From: Paralcaligenes sp039935015
GTDB taxonomy: Bacteria; Pseudomonadota; Gammaproteobacteria; Burkholderiales; Burkholderiaceae_B
Reading direction: 5' to 3'
Assembly (NCBI GenBank): GCA_039935015.1
Contig: JBDTLC010000189.1
Span: forward strand, 1-6,783
DNA length: 6,783 nucleotides
The notes below the pieces were generated by a model. That model did no database searches, was not told where the DNA came from, and worked only from the letters and a program-made list of their open reading frames with translations. Positions within the stretch are counted from its first letter, which is position 1. Each line of letters starts with the position of its first letter. The position numbers and the translations under genes were made by a program. Positions 6,312 through 6,783 of this stretch are shown in pieces.

Positions 6312-6782
6312 ATGGCCCCAGCGCAGTCGCTGCAAAAAAAACTGCAGAAAGGTGGTTTGCTTGACGTTTCCTCGGTGTCGCCGGAAGACCTGTCCAAGGC
6401 CGCCGACGCGTTAGGAATGGTTGTATTTGTGGTCAATTGCGATCGGGCGCGCAGTTGTTCAGCGGTGCTTCGGGCGATCGCCCGTGCAGTTGATTTTCCG
6501 GAGTTTTTCGGCAGCAACCTGGATGCCTTGTCGGATTGTCTGTGCGATACGTTGCTGGATCAGAAGGTTGGGTTCGTATTGTGTCTGAATAATTTGCATT
6601 CTGGCGATCCGGCGCTGGCCGATGATGCGGCGGCGGTGCTTAGCGTGTGCGCCGACACGGTCGAATTTGCCATCAATAATGATCGTTATTTTGCGTATGC
6701 GGTGCAGCATGCAGGCAAACACCCTGATCCCGAGCCGGGGATTGCACCGACTCCGTATTCCGGCCACCGCCCGCACGAATAG
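6312..6782 (+). CDS. Barstar-family protein (ribonuclease inhibitor-like)
   Basis: The centre of this 156-residue protein matches barstar, the intracellular inhibitor of the secreted ribonuclease barnase. VFVVNCDRARSCSAVLRAIARAV (38-60) fits the first strand and helix, and FPEFFGSNLDALSDCL (62-77) closely matches LPEYYGENLDALWDAL of Bacillus barstar. By this alignment Asp71 and Asp75 correspond to barstar Asp35 and Asp39, which block the barnase active site; barstar Trp38 is Ser74 here. VGFVLCLNNL (86-95) would be the next strand. There are about 37 extra residues at the N-terminus and a proline-rich tail (about 137-156), both absent from the 89-residue Bacillus protein. No ribonuclease gene is visible next to it, so its partner, if any, is unknown. 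It may inhibit an RNase or have another binding role. It shares an operon with the patatin gene, with a 2-base gap. The TAG stop falls at 6780-6782, next to the window end. Confidence 0.86.
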   Translation: MAPAQSLQKKLQKGGLLDVSSVSPEDLSKAADALGMVVFVVNCDRARSCSAVLRAIARAVDFPEFFGSNLDALSDCLCDTLLDQKVGFVLCLNNLHSGDPALADDAAAVLSVCADTVEFAINNDRYFAYAVQHAGKHPDPEPGIAPTPYSGHRPHE

Positions 6783-6783
6783 G

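Noticed and set aside
5134..6782. Patatin plus barstar as an anti-phage or CBASS-like defence pair
   Set aside because: No nucleotide cyclase, sensor or other defence gene is nearby; the patatin is joined to maeB, a core metabolic gene, and nothing suggests an accessory island.

Overview
The window looks like a piece of the core chromosome of a betaproteobacterium, most likely in the Alcaligenaceae (the Bordetella, Achromobacter and Pusillimonas neighbourhood). This placement is an inference from the fairly GC-rich codon use, the 762-residue malic enzyme fused to a phosphotransacetylase-like domain, and the style of the patatin and barstar proteins. No search was run. I see no insertion sequence, phage gene, tRNA, rRNA, CRISPR array or long repeat.

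Layout: (1) The 3' end of a soluble lytic transglycosylase gene (+) enters at the left edge and stops at 521. (2) Seven bases later a class I/II PLP-dependent aminotransferase gene ends, running on the minus strand (1686 to 529). (3) A 101-base divergent gap separates it from a + strand gene (1788-2714). That gene encodes a reduced, degenerate relative of FAD-linked oxidases, with an SRRGFL twin-arginine-like N-terminus. (4) A 99-base gap that probably holds a promoter leads into maeB (2814-5102), the NADP-type malic enzyme. (5) A patatin-like phospholipase gene (5083-6309) overlaps the end of maeB by 20 bases. (6) A barstar-family gene (6312-6782) starts two bases after the patatin stop, behind a perfect AAGGAGG ribosome binding site.

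maeB, patatin and barstar are probably one transcription unit. MaeB makes pyruvate and NADPH from malate and its family is controlled by acetyl-CoA. The patatin hydrolase would act on lipid acyl esters. A metabolic link between the two is possible but rests only on gene order. The barstar-like protein has no ribonuclease partner inside the window.

This is mostly ordinary chromosome. The points most worth a second look are the oxidase-like protein that keeps landmarks of the flavin-binding fold but seems to have lost its FAD loop and most of its cap domain, and the orphan barstar tightly coupled to a patatin. I found no convincing evidence of a previously undescribed multi-gene system.
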